A stretch of 64,000 nucleotides of DNA from Neorhizobium huautlense (GTDB lineage Bacteria > Pseudomonadota > Alphaproteobacteria > Rhizobiales > Rhizobiaceae): NCBI RefSeq assembly GCF_002968575.1, contig NZ_PVBM01000017.1, positions 1 to 64,000 of the forward strand, given 5' to 3'. A model generated the notes under the pieces. That model saw nothing but the letters and a program-made list of their open reading frames with translations. It searched no databases and was not told the origin of the DNA. This document shows positions 50,014 to 58,767 of the stretch, piece by piece (position 1 is the stretch's first letter; the number at the start of each line of letters is the position of its first letter). A program made the translations under genes and the position numbers.

Positions 50014-50943
50014 TCATAGGGACCACTTAATCTTCCAGCGGTCGTGGTACCAGAGCCATTGCTCGGGATACTCCCGGACCCAGCTTTCCACCTTATCATT
50101 GAGAATCTGGGCGGTGGCCTGAACATCGAGATTGCCCTTTTCGTCGCGCGGCAGTTCGATCTTTGGCTCTATCTCGAGCCGGTAGCGGTTGTCCGGCAGA
50201 CGGATGCAGCGGGCGGGATAAACCTCGGCGTTGAATTGCCGGACGAGCTTGCCGAGCAGCGGGTTGGTCCTTACAGGTCTCCCGAAAAAGGTCGTTTTCA
50301 GCCCTTTGCGGAACTTTTGATCAACGAGTACCCCCACGCCGCCGCCGTGTTCGAGCCTGCGCGCCAGCGCAAAAGATGAGCCCGCATGCGAGGGCACGAG
50401 TTGGCCCATACGGCTTGCCCTAAAATCGAAGATTTTCTTTGCAATGTACGGGTTGTTCGGCGGACGGAAGAGAACCATGACTTCCAGGCCGAACGCCTTA
50501 CCCGCAACCGGCAGCAACTCGAAATTGCCGGTGTGCCCGGTAAAGACGATGAAGGGACGCGGATTGTCGCGCAGGTCGACGAAGATCGGAATGCCCGACA
50601 CTTCCACCCTGCCCGGCTTCGGCCGCTCCGGGTCAAAATCGAACAACCGGTCGAGGAATACGTATTCCGCCGCAAGGCGGCCCATATGTCCCCAGCTGGC
50701 GACCGCGATCTCCTGCAACTCCTCCTCGGCCTTTTCGGGGTAGGCATTGCGCAGATTGGTCAGCATCAGCTTATGCCGGCTGAGCTTCGGACCGACGCGA
50801 CGCGCCATGCGGTCGGCAAAGCGGATCGCGGGATCGGCAGGGAAAACTTTGAGGAGATTGAGAGCCCCGAAGGCGATCTGCGCCACCAGCCATTGCTGGA
50901 AGTTTCTCAGTGCGATCACGATACGGGTGAGGAACATCTTCAC
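50014..50943 (-). CDS. lpxXL: Lipid A very-long-chain acyltransferase (LpxXL)
   Basis: This 309-aa LpxL/LpxM-family acyltransferase has the HX4E catalytic motif at His137-Glu142 (TGHTGNFELL) and an N-terminal membrane-association helix. In rhizobia LpxXL transfers 27-hydroxyoctacosanoate from AcpXL to lipid A at the inner membrane. The assignment comes from family plus the neighbouring acpXL, fabZ, fabF2, fabF1 and adh genes, which make up the known rhizobial cluster in this order. It is the last gene of the operon, 12 bases after the dehydrogenase gene. Confidence 0.92.
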   Translation of the reverse strand: MKMFLTRIVIALRNFQQWLVAQIAFGALNLLKVFPADPAIRFADRMARRVGPKLSRHKLMLTNLRNAYPEKAEEELQEIAVASWGHMGRLAAEYVFLDRLFDFDPERPKPGRVEVSGIPIFVDLRDNPRPFIVFTGHTGNFELLPVAGKAFGLEVMVLFRPPNNPYIAKKIFDFRASRMGQLVPSHAGSSFALARRLEHGGGVGVLVDQKFRKGLKTTFFGRPVRTNPLLGKLVRQFNAEVYPARCIRLPDNRYRLEIEPKIELPRDEKGNLDVQATAQILNDKVESWVREYPEQWLWYHDRWKIKWSL

Positions 50944-50955
50944 GGGGCGGCAACC

Positions 50956-51984
50956 TCAATCCATGCGCAGCACGATCTTGCCGAAGATCTGCCGGCTTTC
51001 CATCCGTGCCAGCGCCGTGTCGATGTCACCGAAAGTGACTTCCGTATCGATGACGGGATGTACAATGCCTTGCGCCATCTTCTGCATAGCGTCGGCCATG
51101 TTTTCCATCCGGCAGCCGAAGGAGCCAAGCAGTTTCAGCTGCTGCTGGAAGAGCATCATCAGGTTCATCTCAGTCGAGACACCAGACGTCGAGCCGCAGG
51201 TAACGAGGCGGCCGCCCCGCTTCATGCACAGCATCGAGCCGGCCCAGGTATCCTTGCCGACATGCTCGAAAACGACGTCGACGCCCTTCTTCTTGGTGAG
51301 CTTGCGAACCACACCTTCGAAGCGGTCCGTCCTGTAGTTGATGACGTGATCCGCGCCGAGCGCCTTGGCGCGCTCGATCTTGTCGTCCGAGCCGACGGTC
51401 GTGATGACGGTGCACCCCATCTTCTTGGCGAGCTGGATTGCTGCCGTGCCGATGCCCGAGCCGCCGGCATGAATAAGGATCGTCTCGCCCGGCTGCAGTT
51501 TGGCATTGTCGAACAGCATGTGCTCGACGGTGCCGAATGTGACGGGAGCGAGTGCGGCAGCCACCGCATCGACACCCGGAGGCGCCGGGACCAGCAGCCG
51601 GGCCGGTAGGTTCGTCTTCTCCTGCGCAAAGCCATCGAGATGGAAGCCGTGCACGCCGGATACGTTTTCGCAAAGATTGTCACGCTTTTCGCGGCAGGGC
51701 TTGCAGAGGCCGCAGGTGCGAGCACCGTAGATCGACACAAGCTGTCCCGGCAGGACGCTTGAGACCCCCGGACCGATCGCCTCGACGACGCCGGAGGCTT
51801 CCGCGCCGATCGTCAACGGCATCTTGCGTTTGGCAAATGCCATACCGCGCCAGCCCCAGACGTCGATGTGGTTCAGCGCCACCGCCTTTATGCGGAGCGT
51901 CACTTCGCCCGGGCCGGGCGCGTCAGGCTCCGGAATATCGACGGCTTCAAGCTTGCGGTCATCGATCAGTTGCAGAGCGCGCAT
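50956..51984 (-). CDS. Zinc-type alcohol dehydrogenase of the VLCFA cluster
   Basis: This 342-aa MDR-family oxidoreductase has the structural zinc cysteine cluster (CGLCKPCREKRDNLC), the NADPH-binding GGSGIGTAAIQLA and the usual length. In the rhizobial acpXL-lpxXL clusters a gene of this type (adh2XL) lies just before lpxXL, and it may reduce or oxidise the omega-1 position or an enoyl intermediate during acyl-chain maturation; its reaction is not established by sequence. It is 159 bases downstream of fabF1, with a gap (51985-52143) that holds no gene. Confidence 0.88.
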   Translation of the reverse strand: MRALQLIDDRKLEAVDIPEPDAPGPGEVTLRIKAVALNHIDVWGWRGMAFAKRKMPLTIGAEASGVVEAIGPGVSSVLPGQLVSIYGARTCGLCKPCREKRDNLCENVSGVHGFHLDGFAQEKTNLPARLLVPAPPGVDAVAAALAPVTFGTVEHMLFDNAKLQPGETILIHAGGSGIGTAAIQLAKKMGCTVITTVGSDDKIERAKALGADHVINYRTDRFEGVVRKLTKKKGVDVVFEHVGKDTWAGSMLCMKRGGRLVTCGSTSGVSTEMNLMMLFQQQLKLLGSFGCRMENMADAMQKMAQGIVHPVIDTEVTFGDIDTALARMESRQIFGKIVLRMD

Positions 51985-52143
51985 AATAGGTCTTCCTTCG
52001 CCCGGAGGCGTTCAATTCGTCAAACGTGGTTGGCGACGGTCTCTACAGCATCGGCCCCAAAATCGAAATGATTTTTGGAAGGCACGATGCGTAGATTCGA
52101 GAATTTAGAGGGTCCTTTGCGCGTCCGAGGGACGCATGGCGCT

Positions 52144-53430
52144 CTAGGCCGGTTCCAGCGCCATGACAAGGCTGGCGTTCTGGCCGCCGAAACCGAAGGA
52201 ATTGGAAAGAACCGCCATCGGCCGAGCATTGCGCTTCGTATTCGGCACCACATCGAGCACGATCGTCGGATCGGGATTGGTGTAGTTGATGGTGGGCGGC
52301 AGCGTGCCGGTCAGCATCGTCTGGAACGAAAAGACGGCTTCGACGGCGCCGGCAGCCGTCAGGGTATGGCCGATCATCGATTTGTTCGAGGAAACCGGGA
52401 TGTCCTTCAACCTGTCGCCGAAAACGGCGAGCATGGCGCCATATTCCATCTTGTCGTTTTCCGGCGTCGACGTGCCATGCGCATTGATATAGCCGATCCC
52501 GCCCTCGTCCATGCCGGCGTCGGCGAGCGCAGCGCGGATGGTGGCGATCGCCGGGCCGCCGTCCGGCGAGGATCGGGTGCGATGAAAATGATCCGCCTTC
52601 TCGCCGCAGCCCTTCATGATGCCAAGCACCTTTGCACCGCGGGCAACCGCCGACTCGAGCGATTCCAGCACCAGCGTCGCGGCACCTTCCGCGATGACGA
52701 AGCCGTCCCGGTCCTTGCTGAACGGTTTCGATGCCTTCTCCGGCGGATCGTTCTGCGTCGACAGCGCCGACAGCAACGAGAACCGGATCAGCGCTTCGGC
52801 ACTGACCGATCCGTCTGTAGCAACAGTGAGTGCGCGATCTGTGCGCCCCTGGCGGATTGCTTCGACGCCGAGCTGGATCGCAGTCGCTCCCGACGCACAG
52901 GCCGTCGATAGCGTCACCGGCAGGCCGCGCGTGCCGAATGTGTCGGCAAGGCGTTCCGAGATGGAGCCGAACTGTACCGCTTCGAGAAAGACCGGATCGG
53001 GGCGCTCCCGCATCGCCGCCAGGAAGCGATCATAAGCATCGCCTTCCGCCTTTGATGGCGGTGCGCGATCCGCAAGCGCGAAACGGTCGCTCCATTCGGG
53101 TTCGACCGGCGGCGCAGCCAGGAAAAGCGGGCCTTCGAAATCGCCCGAAAGCCCAGCCTGCGCGAGCGCTTCGGCGGTGGTTTCGCGGGCAAAGGCGAAA
53201 GAGCGCTCGACGGAATTTTCAGCCGGCACCGCGATGAAATCAACCGTGCCGCTGATCCTCGTCGAGAGCTTCTCAGTCGGGAAGCGGGTGATCTTATGGA
53301 TGCCGGACGTCCCCGAGGTGAGCGCTGCCCAATTGTCCTGCAGCCCGTGGCCGAGCGAGGTAATGACGCCCATGCCGGTGACCGCGACGATCGGGCGGCC
53401 GAGATGATCCTTGAAGCGATTGTCGCTCAT
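52144..53430 (-). CDS. fabF1XL: Beta-ketoacyl-ACP synthase, intact (FabF1XL)
   Basis: This 428-aa thiolase-fold condensing enzyme elongates acyl-AcpXL with malonyl units. The catalytic triad is intact: Cys178 in STACASG, His318 in NAHGTSTPEND and His355 in SNKSMIGHTLTAAG, with Lys350 also present. ATG 53430 follows AAGGAG; the GTG at 53445 would overlap the upstream stop and is less likely. It lies 11 bases after the fabF2XL stop, so the two products may form a heterodimer. Confidence 0.92.
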   Translation of the reverse strand: MSDNRFKDHLGRPIVAVTGMGVITSLGHGLQDNWAALTSGTSGIHKITRFPTEKLSTRISGTVDFIAVPAENSVERSFAFARETTAEALAQAGLSGDFEGPLFLAAPPVEPEWSDRFALADRAPPSKAEGDAYDRFLAAMRERPDPVFLEAVQFGSISERLADTFGTRGLPVTLSTACASGATAIQLGVEAIRQGRTDRALTVATDGSVSAEALIRFSLLSALSTQNDPPEKASKPFSKDRDGFVIAEGAATLVLESLESAVARGAKVLGIMKGCGEKADHFHRTRSSPDGGPAIATIRAALADAGMDEGGIGYINAHGTSTPENDKMEYGAMLAVFGDRLKDIPVSSNKSMIGHTLTAAGAVEAVFSFQTMLTGTLPPTINYTNPDPTIVLDVVPNTKRNARPMAVLSNSFGFGGQNASLVMALEPA

Positions 53431-53441
53431 AAAGCTCTCCT

Positions 53442-54647
53442 TCACCCTTCGGCAGAAAGGACCGCCAGGCCCTCGCCGCGCGTGTAACCGACCGTCGTCA
53501 CCACCGCATGTTTAACGGCCGCCGTCATCGGTTTTTCGTTCTGCGCATCGAATGTAGGAACGCACGCGGCGCCATCCAAGCTGAGTGCGGCGAGTGCCAG
53601 GCCAAGGGGGAACTGCGCTTCCATCCCATGGCCGGTGACGCCGCCGAACGCTCGAACCGGAGCGCCCGGAAATTGCTTGTCCAGCACAGCTCTTTCGCGA
53701 GCCGCAAGATCAACGACACCGCTCGTGCCCGAGAAGACGACCGTATCTTGTGCGGAAAGACCGGATGCGTGGCCGGCCAGACGGGCAAGACGCTTTTCGA
53801 GCCTGCCCTCGTCGCGCTGGCCGCGATCGCCCTCGATCGCGTCGATCACCGCATAGATATGGGCGCCCCGCGCCTTGGCATGCGCACGCGATTCCAGCAC
53901 CAGGAAAGCGCCGACTGACCCCATGATCATGCCGCCGCCGTTATCGGCCGAGCGTGACCAGATGGGATGCCAATCGCCTGTCGCATGCGCCCGGATACCC
54001 TCGACGAGAAGGATGATGTCAGCGCGCTCGGCAACAAAGGCGCCACCGACGAGGCTGTGGCTCGACTGGCCGGATCTGATTCGGTGAAAGGCCGTCTCGA
54101 CGGCTGAAATACCTGCCGACTCTTCACCCATGAAGGTCCGCGACGAACCGGTAACCTTGTGGACAATCGAGATATTGCCGGCAACCAGATTGGAAAGCTG
54201 GGCAAGAAACAGCGTCGGGCGCAGCTCCGTGGTAAGCTTCTCGTTCAAAAGCATTTCTCGGTCGTTGCGCTTCAACGCCTCGTCGACGATCAGCGAATCG
54301 ACCTTGATGTCACGCTCGCCGCCGCCCGCCGCGACGATCATGTCCATCGAGGCACAGGCGTCGGCATCCGTCTTCAGGCCCGCATCGTCGAGAGCGAGGC
54401 CCGCGGAAAATACGCCGAGCCGCTGCCAGTTCTCCATCTGCCGCTGATCACCTCGCTTCGGGATCTGCGTCGACCAGTCGATTTCGGGCATCGGATGGAT
54501 CGGATAAGGAGAAAACCGCTCGGTCTCGACTTTCGGGATTCCAGCTTCCGCCGCCGAAAGCAGGGCGACATGCGGCTCCTTGCCGACGCCCTGGCAGGTG
54601 ACAATCCCGATCCCGGTAATCACGACATCATTGTCAGACTTCATCAT
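53442..54647 (-). CDS. fabF2XL: Ketosynthase homologue lacking catalytic residues (FabF2XL)
   Basis: This 401-aa condensing-enzyme fold protein is homologous to the next gene but has lost the active site. The position of the catalytic Cys is Glu176 (MGEESAG), the first His position is Ser306 (VFSGTSG), the Lys position is Gly335, and only His340 (VTGHGME) remains. An enzyme of this type can hardly condense acyl chains by itself. In type II polyketide synthases a comparable partner, the chain-length factor, pairs with an intact ketosynthase. By analogy it may set the C28 chain length in the lipid A acyl pathway (inference). It is cotranscribed with fabF1XL, 11 bases apart. Confidence 0.88.
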   Translation of the reverse strand: MMKSDNDVVITGIGIVTCQGVGKEPHVALLSAAEAGIPKVETERFSPYPIHPMPEIDWSTQIPKRGDQRQMENWQRLGVFSAGLALDDAGLKTDADACASMDMIVAAGGGERDIKVDSLIVDEALKRNDREMLLNEKLTTELRPTLFLAQLSNLVAGNISIVHKVTGSSRTFMGEESAGISAVETAFHRIRSGQSSHSLVGGAFVAERADIILLVEGIRAHATGDWHPIWSRSADNGGGMIMGSVGAFLVLESRAHAKARGAHIYAVIDAIEGDRGQRDEGRLEKRLARLAGHASGLSAQDTVVFSGTSGVVDLAARERAVLDKQFPGAPVRAFGGVTGHGMEAQFPLGLALAALSLDGAACVPTFDAQNEKPMTAAVKHAVVTTVGYTRGEGLAVLSAEG

Positions 54648-54680
54648 GTCCTCTTTGCCCGCCGTCTCGACGGCCGGGCC

Positions 54681-55154
54681 TTAAGCGCTGGCGGCGATCG
54701 CAGCCATCAAGCCGACTTCTTCCGCACGTTTGCGGATGATCGGCGCCAGCGGAATCTCGCTGAAGGGCATGGTGCGCAGTTTCAGCTGCGCGTCACAGAC
54801 CTTTTTTCCGCCGCTGGAAATCTTTGCTTTCGTAACGGCGTAGCCGGAGCCCTCATGCTCCAGAAGCGCCTCGATGTCGAGCACCGCATCCGGCTCAACA
54901 AAGGTGCGCATCTTGGCGCCATCGACCGACATCAGGAACGGCATCGCCGCAAAATCGGAGGCAGCAAGAACGAGGAATCCGGAGGCCTGCGCCATGGTTT
55001 CGATCAGCAGAACGCCGGGCACCAACGGCATGCCGGGAAAATGGCCCTCGAAGACGGGGCTCTTTGCCGGCACGACCGATTGCGCCTTCAACACCTTGGT
55101 CCCGAGATCGACCGCTTCGATGCGGTCGATCATCTGGAAATATTCGAGCAACAT
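54681..55154 (-). CDS. fabZXL: 3-hydroxyacyl-ACP dehydratase (FabZ-like)
   Basis: This 157-aa hot-dog-fold protein has the FabZ active-site pair: His38 in FEGHFPGMPLVPG and Glu52 in LIETMAQ. It removes water from 3-hydroxyacyl-AcpXL during very-long-chain elongation. The member is slightly longer than housekeeping FabZ. It lies 18 bases after acpXL and 33 bases before fabF2XL, in the same direction, which supports the specialised role over general fatty acid synthesis. Confidence 0.9.
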   Translation of the reverse strand: MLLEYFQMIDRIEAVDLGTKVLKAQSVVPAKSPVFEGHFPGMPLVPGVLLIETMAQASGFLVLAASDFAAMPFLMSVDGAKMRTFVEPDAVLDIEALLEHEGSGYAVTKAKISSGGKKVCDAQLKLRTMPFSEIPLAPIIRKRAEEVGLMAAIAASA

Positions 55155-55172
55155 AAGATTGCCGGCGGCCTA

Positions 55173-55457
55173 TCAGGCCTTTGCCGCCCTCAGCTCGTCG
55201 ATCTTTGCGCAGAGGTTCTTGAGGACGAAGTATTCTTCCGTCGAAACCTTGCCCTCGTTGACTTCCTGGGTCCACTGTTCCAGCGGAATCTTGATGCCGA
55301 ATTCCTTGTCAATCGCGAAGACGATATCCAGAAAGTCGAGGCTGTCGATGCCGAGGTCATCGATGGTATGGCTTTCCGGCGTGATCGTTTCACGATCGAT
55401 TTCGCTGGTTTCAGCGATGATGTCGGCAACTTTGTCGAATGTAGCAGTCACGCCCAT
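55173..55457 (-). CDS. acpXL: Acyl carrier protein AcpXL
   Basis: This 94-aa acidic carrier protein has the phosphopantetheine site Ser39 in [10 protein letters not shown]. AcpXL is a dedicated carrier for the 27-hydroxyoctacosanoyl chain of rhizobial lipid A and is longer than AcpP, as here. It is the first gene of the operon acpXL-fabZ-fabF2-fabF1-adh-lpxXL. The 101-base gap upstream of it probably contains the promoter; no motif is assigned. Confidence 0.93.
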
Positions 55458-55558
55458 GTCCTCTGAAGAATATCAAAATCAAGGTTCCACATAGGGAAAT
55501 CGATACCAAATGCCAATGGCTTCGTTTTTCAAGCACGAATTTGCATGGGAACTGTTGC

Positions 55559-56542
55559 CTAAACAGCAATTGCCGGGCGGCCCTCGACCAGTGCGGTGCG
55601 GATGACCTCGAGCACCGCGTCGGACTGAACGAAAGTACAGACCGATTGACTGGGATGCCCGTCCCATGGCGTTCCGACGAACCTGCGGCCGCTGTCCGGT
55701 GCCTGGATCGTAGCGCCATCGGCAATGCCGCCCGAAACCACCCGGACCGGTCCGGTGCGGACGGTGAAGAGGTCCGGCCGGACCAGATAAACGCAGGCTG
55801 TGCTGTCATGAACCGCCATCCCGGAGACCCCGGCACGGCTTCGATAAAAATCGATGTAATATTGCGAAAGATCGGAGAGAAGCTGCAGCGATCTCTCCCC
55901 CGATTTCACCATATGGGCGAGATAATCCGCCGACATGATCGTCTTCATGGTCACGTCGAGCCCGACGATGGTGACTTTCCAGGGCGCGGTGAAGAGAATA
56001 TCCGCCGCTTCCGGATCGCCGTGGATATTCGCTTCCGCTGCCGGGGTGACATTGCCGCCGACGTCGAAGGCGCCGCCCATGACGACGACTTCCTTGACCA
56101 GCTGAGCGATCTCCGGATCCGCCCGCAGAGCCAATGCCAGGTTGGTCATGCGTCCCACCGCGATCAGCGTGATTTCCCCCGGATTGGCACGAACCGTCTC
56201 AATGATAAACCGATGCGCCGGACGCAAATCGAGCGGCCAGTCGATCACCTGCGGCACGCCGATATTGCCGAGGCCATCGGCACCATGGACAATCGATGCT
56301 GCGCGATCGTCGGTACGGGACGGATCGATCGTCTTGTCGGCACCTTTCGAAATAGGGGCGGAGATCCCCCACTCCCGATGCAGAAACTGCGCGTTGCGGG
56401 TAGTGAGGTCGAGCGGCACGTTGCCGAAGACCGTCGTTACGCCTAAAAGATCGATCTCCGGATGCCGATGCAGAAAGAGCAATGCCATCGCGTCGTCGAC
56501 GCCGGGATCCGTGTCGAAAATGACCTTGTGCATGTGCTTCAT
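55559..56542 (-). CDS. Inosine-uridine preferring nucleoside hydrolase
   Basis: This 327-aa enzyme has the calcium-binding DTDPGVDDAMALLFL motif at the N-terminus, which is diagnostic of the nucleoside hydrolase (IunH) family, and a C-terminal catalytic His in GMAVHDSTAC. It hydrolyses ribonucleosides to base and ribose in salvage. Base preference is not read from sequence. ATG 56542 or 56533 are both possible starts. The gene stands apart from its neighbours. Confidence 0.9.
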   Translation of the reverse strand: MKHMHKVIFDTDPGVDDAMALLFLHRHPEIDLLGVTTVFGNVPLDLTTRNAQFLHREWGISAPISKGADKTIDPSRTDDRAASIVHGADGLGNIGVPQVIDWPLDLRPAHRFIIETVRANPGEITLIAVGRMTNLALALRADPEIAQLVKEVVVMGGAFDVGGNVTPAAEANIHGDPEAADILFTAPWKVTIVGLDVTMKTIMSADYLAHMVKSGERSLQLLSDLSQYYIDFYRSRAGVSGMAVHDSTACVYLVRPDLFTVRTGPVRVVSGGIADGATIQAPDSGRRFVGTPWDGHPSQSVCTFVQSDAVLEVIRTALVEGRPAIAV

Positions 56543-56708
56543 CCCTATCTTCGGCAGCTTTCAAGGCCGCGCACAATAGCGCCAAACGCTCGAAGAGCAA
56601 TCCCGCTTTGGGCATGGCTGTTCTCCGGAAGCCCTCCTTGAACCGATCCTCATCAGGGGCGATAAGCGCCTCGTCATTCACATCTCCCTCCGCCGATCGA
56701 GTCCACTC

Positions 56709-57494
56709 TTGAACGACCTCGCCACGCATCTTGTTCTTCTGCTCTTTCTCGCATCCTTCTTCGCCGGTTTTGTCGATTCCATCGCCGGTGGCGGCGGGCT
56801 GATCACCATCCCGACGATGCTGATCGCAGGGATCCCGCCGTTGGAATCCCTAGCCACGAACAAGTTGCAATCGCAATTCGGCTCCGCCTCGGCAACCATC
56901 GCCTACGCACGACGCGGCCATGTCAATCTGAAAAGCCAGATGCCGATGGCGATTATGTCGATGATCGGCGGCGCCGTGGGCGCCGGCCTGGCCTCGCTGG
57001 TGCCTGCGGAATGGCTGGCGGCAGCCATTCCCCTCCTGCTCGTTGCGATCGCCATCTTCTTCTCCGTCAAGCCGAACCTCAATGATGCCGACCGTCACCA
57101 ACGGGTGACACCGTTCATTTTCGGCCTTAGCGTGGTTCCACTCGTCGGTCTCTACGACGGGATATTCGGGCCAGGCGCCGGCTCCTTCTACATGCTTGGA
57201 TTCGTGCTCCTCGCGGGCTTCGGCATGCTGAAGGCGACCGCCCATACCAAACTCATCAATCTCGGCTCGAATTTCGGCTCGTTCCTGGTCTTTGCGGCCA
57301 CCGGTTCGGTGCTGTGGAAGATCGGACTGCTGATGGGTGTCGGTCAATTCCTCGGCGCCCAGGTCGGCTCAAGGCTCGCGATGAAAAATGGCGCGAAGCT
57401 GATCAAGCCGCTGCTGGTCTTCTCTTGCCTGGCGCTTGCCATCAAGCTGATCGCCGATCCCGCCCACCCCATCAGGATCTGGTTTGGCTTTTAA
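56709..57494 (+). CDS. TauE/SafE family permease (second copy)
   Basis: This 261-aa membrane protein has about eight hydrophobic segments and the duplicated family signature GFVDSIAGGGGLITIPTMLIAGIPP and GLYDGIFGPGAGSFYMLGFVLLAG. It probably exports a sulfonate or sulfite-like anion. It begins at TTG 56709 with no strong ribosome binding site; no nearby ATG or GTG fits the signature, so the start is a little uncertain. It is not closely related to the copy at 45810, which belongs to another branch. It faces the CobU gene. Confidence 0.84.
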   Translation: MNDLATHLVLLLFLASFFAGFVDSIAGGGGLITIPTMLIAGIPPLESLATNKLQSQFGSASATIAYARRGHVNLKSQMPMAIMSMIGGAVGAGLASLVPAEWLAAAIPLLLVAIAIFFSVKPNLNDADRHQRVTPFIFGLSVVPLVGLYDGIFGPGAGSFYMLGFVLLAGFGMLKATAHTKLINLGSNFGSFLVFAATGSVLWKIGLLMGVGQFLGAQVGSRLAMKNGAKLIKPLLVFSCLALAIKLIADPAHPIRIWFGF

Positions 57495-57526
57495 AAGAGA
57501 GCCCGAAAATCCGATACTGCGTCATC

Positions 57527-58048
57527 TCAACCCTTCATCCGGAGCGGTAAGCCGGCCGCTACGAAATAGACGTCATCGGCCACGGCTGCAATTCTCTGAT
57601 GCAACCGGCCGGCATGGTCGCGAAACTCCCGCGCCATCTTGTTTTCCGGAACGATGCCGAGACCGACTTCGTTGGACACCAGAATTATCGGAGCGGAAAG
57701 CAATCGCAGCACGCCTGTCAGGTCGGTCGTGGCGGCGTCGATATCCCGCTCCTCCATCATCAGGTTGGTGATCCAGAGCGTCAGGCAGTCAACCAGAATC
57801 ACCCTGCCCGGTCCATCGATGCTCTGGATTTGCACCGTGAGATCGAGGGGCACCTCGTGCGTTACCCATTGCTTACCTCGATCTGCGCGATGGCGGGCGA
57901 TACGCTCGCGCATTTCTTCGTCATAGGCACGCCCCGTGGCAATGTAATGCCTCTCGAAACCCGTGTCCCGAGCAAGCGTTTCGGAAAAGGCCGACTTGCC
58001 CGAGCGGGCGCCGCCAAGGACGAGGGTCAGCTGACCGGAGGTTTTCAT
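57527..58048 (-). CDS. cobU: Adenosylcobinamide kinase / phosphate guanylyltransferase
   Basis: This 173-aa bifunctional enzyme (CobU, named CobP in some alphaproteobacteria) phosphorylates adenosylcobinamide and then transfers GMP during cobalamin nucleotide-loop assembly. It shows the P-loop GGARSGKS, the RHRADR region that carries the guanylyl-binding His, and [21 protein letters not shown] near the C-terminus. The gene stands alone. The B12-box and GCCACTG signature of a cobalamin riboswitch were looked for upstream and not found. Confidence 0.92.
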   Translation of the reverse strand: MKTSGQLTLVLGGARSGKSAFSETLARDTGFERHYIATGRAYDEEMRERIARHRADRGKQWVTHEVPLDLTVQIQSIDGPGRVILVDCLTLWITNLMMEERDIDAATTDLTGVLRLLSAPIILVSNEVGLGIVPENKMAREFRDHAGRLHQRIAAVADDVYFVAAGLPLRMKG

Positions 58049-58767
58049 GGCAGGATATGGCCTGTTCCAGAGGGGACCGGACGATTCGTAGACAAAGGAG
58101 GCGTCCGGCCCTGTTGGTGTTGGCTCTGGATTTTAATTGCCATCAGATGGTGCCGCGTCGTGAACGACGTGTCAATCTCTCCGGGATCGAGCCATCGAGA
58201 TCGAATAAAAGAAGCGGATTGACCCGAGGGCAACACAGCGCGAGCCGAAATTCATGGCTCCGACAACGGGGCGACCGGTACGCACTACCTGATCCGGCGC
58301 CGAAGGCAAGCTGACCGCCTGCATGACAACGAATAGCGTGACATTCTTACCGGATGGTTAGTGAGATCGCTCTGTGAGAACATTTCTCGCTGCAAGCCCA
58401 AGAAATATCCAGCGCCCAGACGCACAGAACTGCTTGCGGTGGCCCCATACCACTCTAGCCGTGTCCTTTCGAGGCAATCATTTAAAAGTGACCTTTGAGA
58501 GCAGCACGAAACCGGAAATCCTGTGCTTCCAAGAGGTTGGGCGCGGTCCATCGCAACCGGCCGACCTCTTGAAGGTTGATTTCCTGCGGGGAAGTCGTAC
58601 CCTCATTTTTAGAAAGCGGAAATGTGAACCGGGCGTTACCGCGACGGCACAAGGGAAACACTTCCGATCACACTCTCGATCGAAGCTGGAACTCCTTCAC
58701 GCCGCGATCAACACCTGCGGCCCACGCGCAAAAACTGGAAGATCGCGACGCCAGACGGAGGTTTGAA
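58049..58767. other. 719-base region without a supportable gene
   Basis: Open frames here (such as 58374-58766 rightward and 58285-58551 leftward) have no family motif and unnatural composition. The stretch holds a 6-2-6 palindrome (CGTCGT, GA, ACGACG at 58157-58170) and lies upstream of the betaine-binding protein gene, so it likely contains its promoter. A decayed gene remnant is possible but not shown. Confidence 0.5.

Noticed and set aside
58049..58300. Possible cobalamin riboswitch upstream of cobU
   Set aside because: Neither the B12-box nor the GCCACTG signature is visible on the leftward strand.
58374..58766. 130-codon rightward open frame before the betaine-binding protein gene
   Set aside because: No domain motif, no good ribosome binding site, and it runs into the promoter region and start of the next gene.
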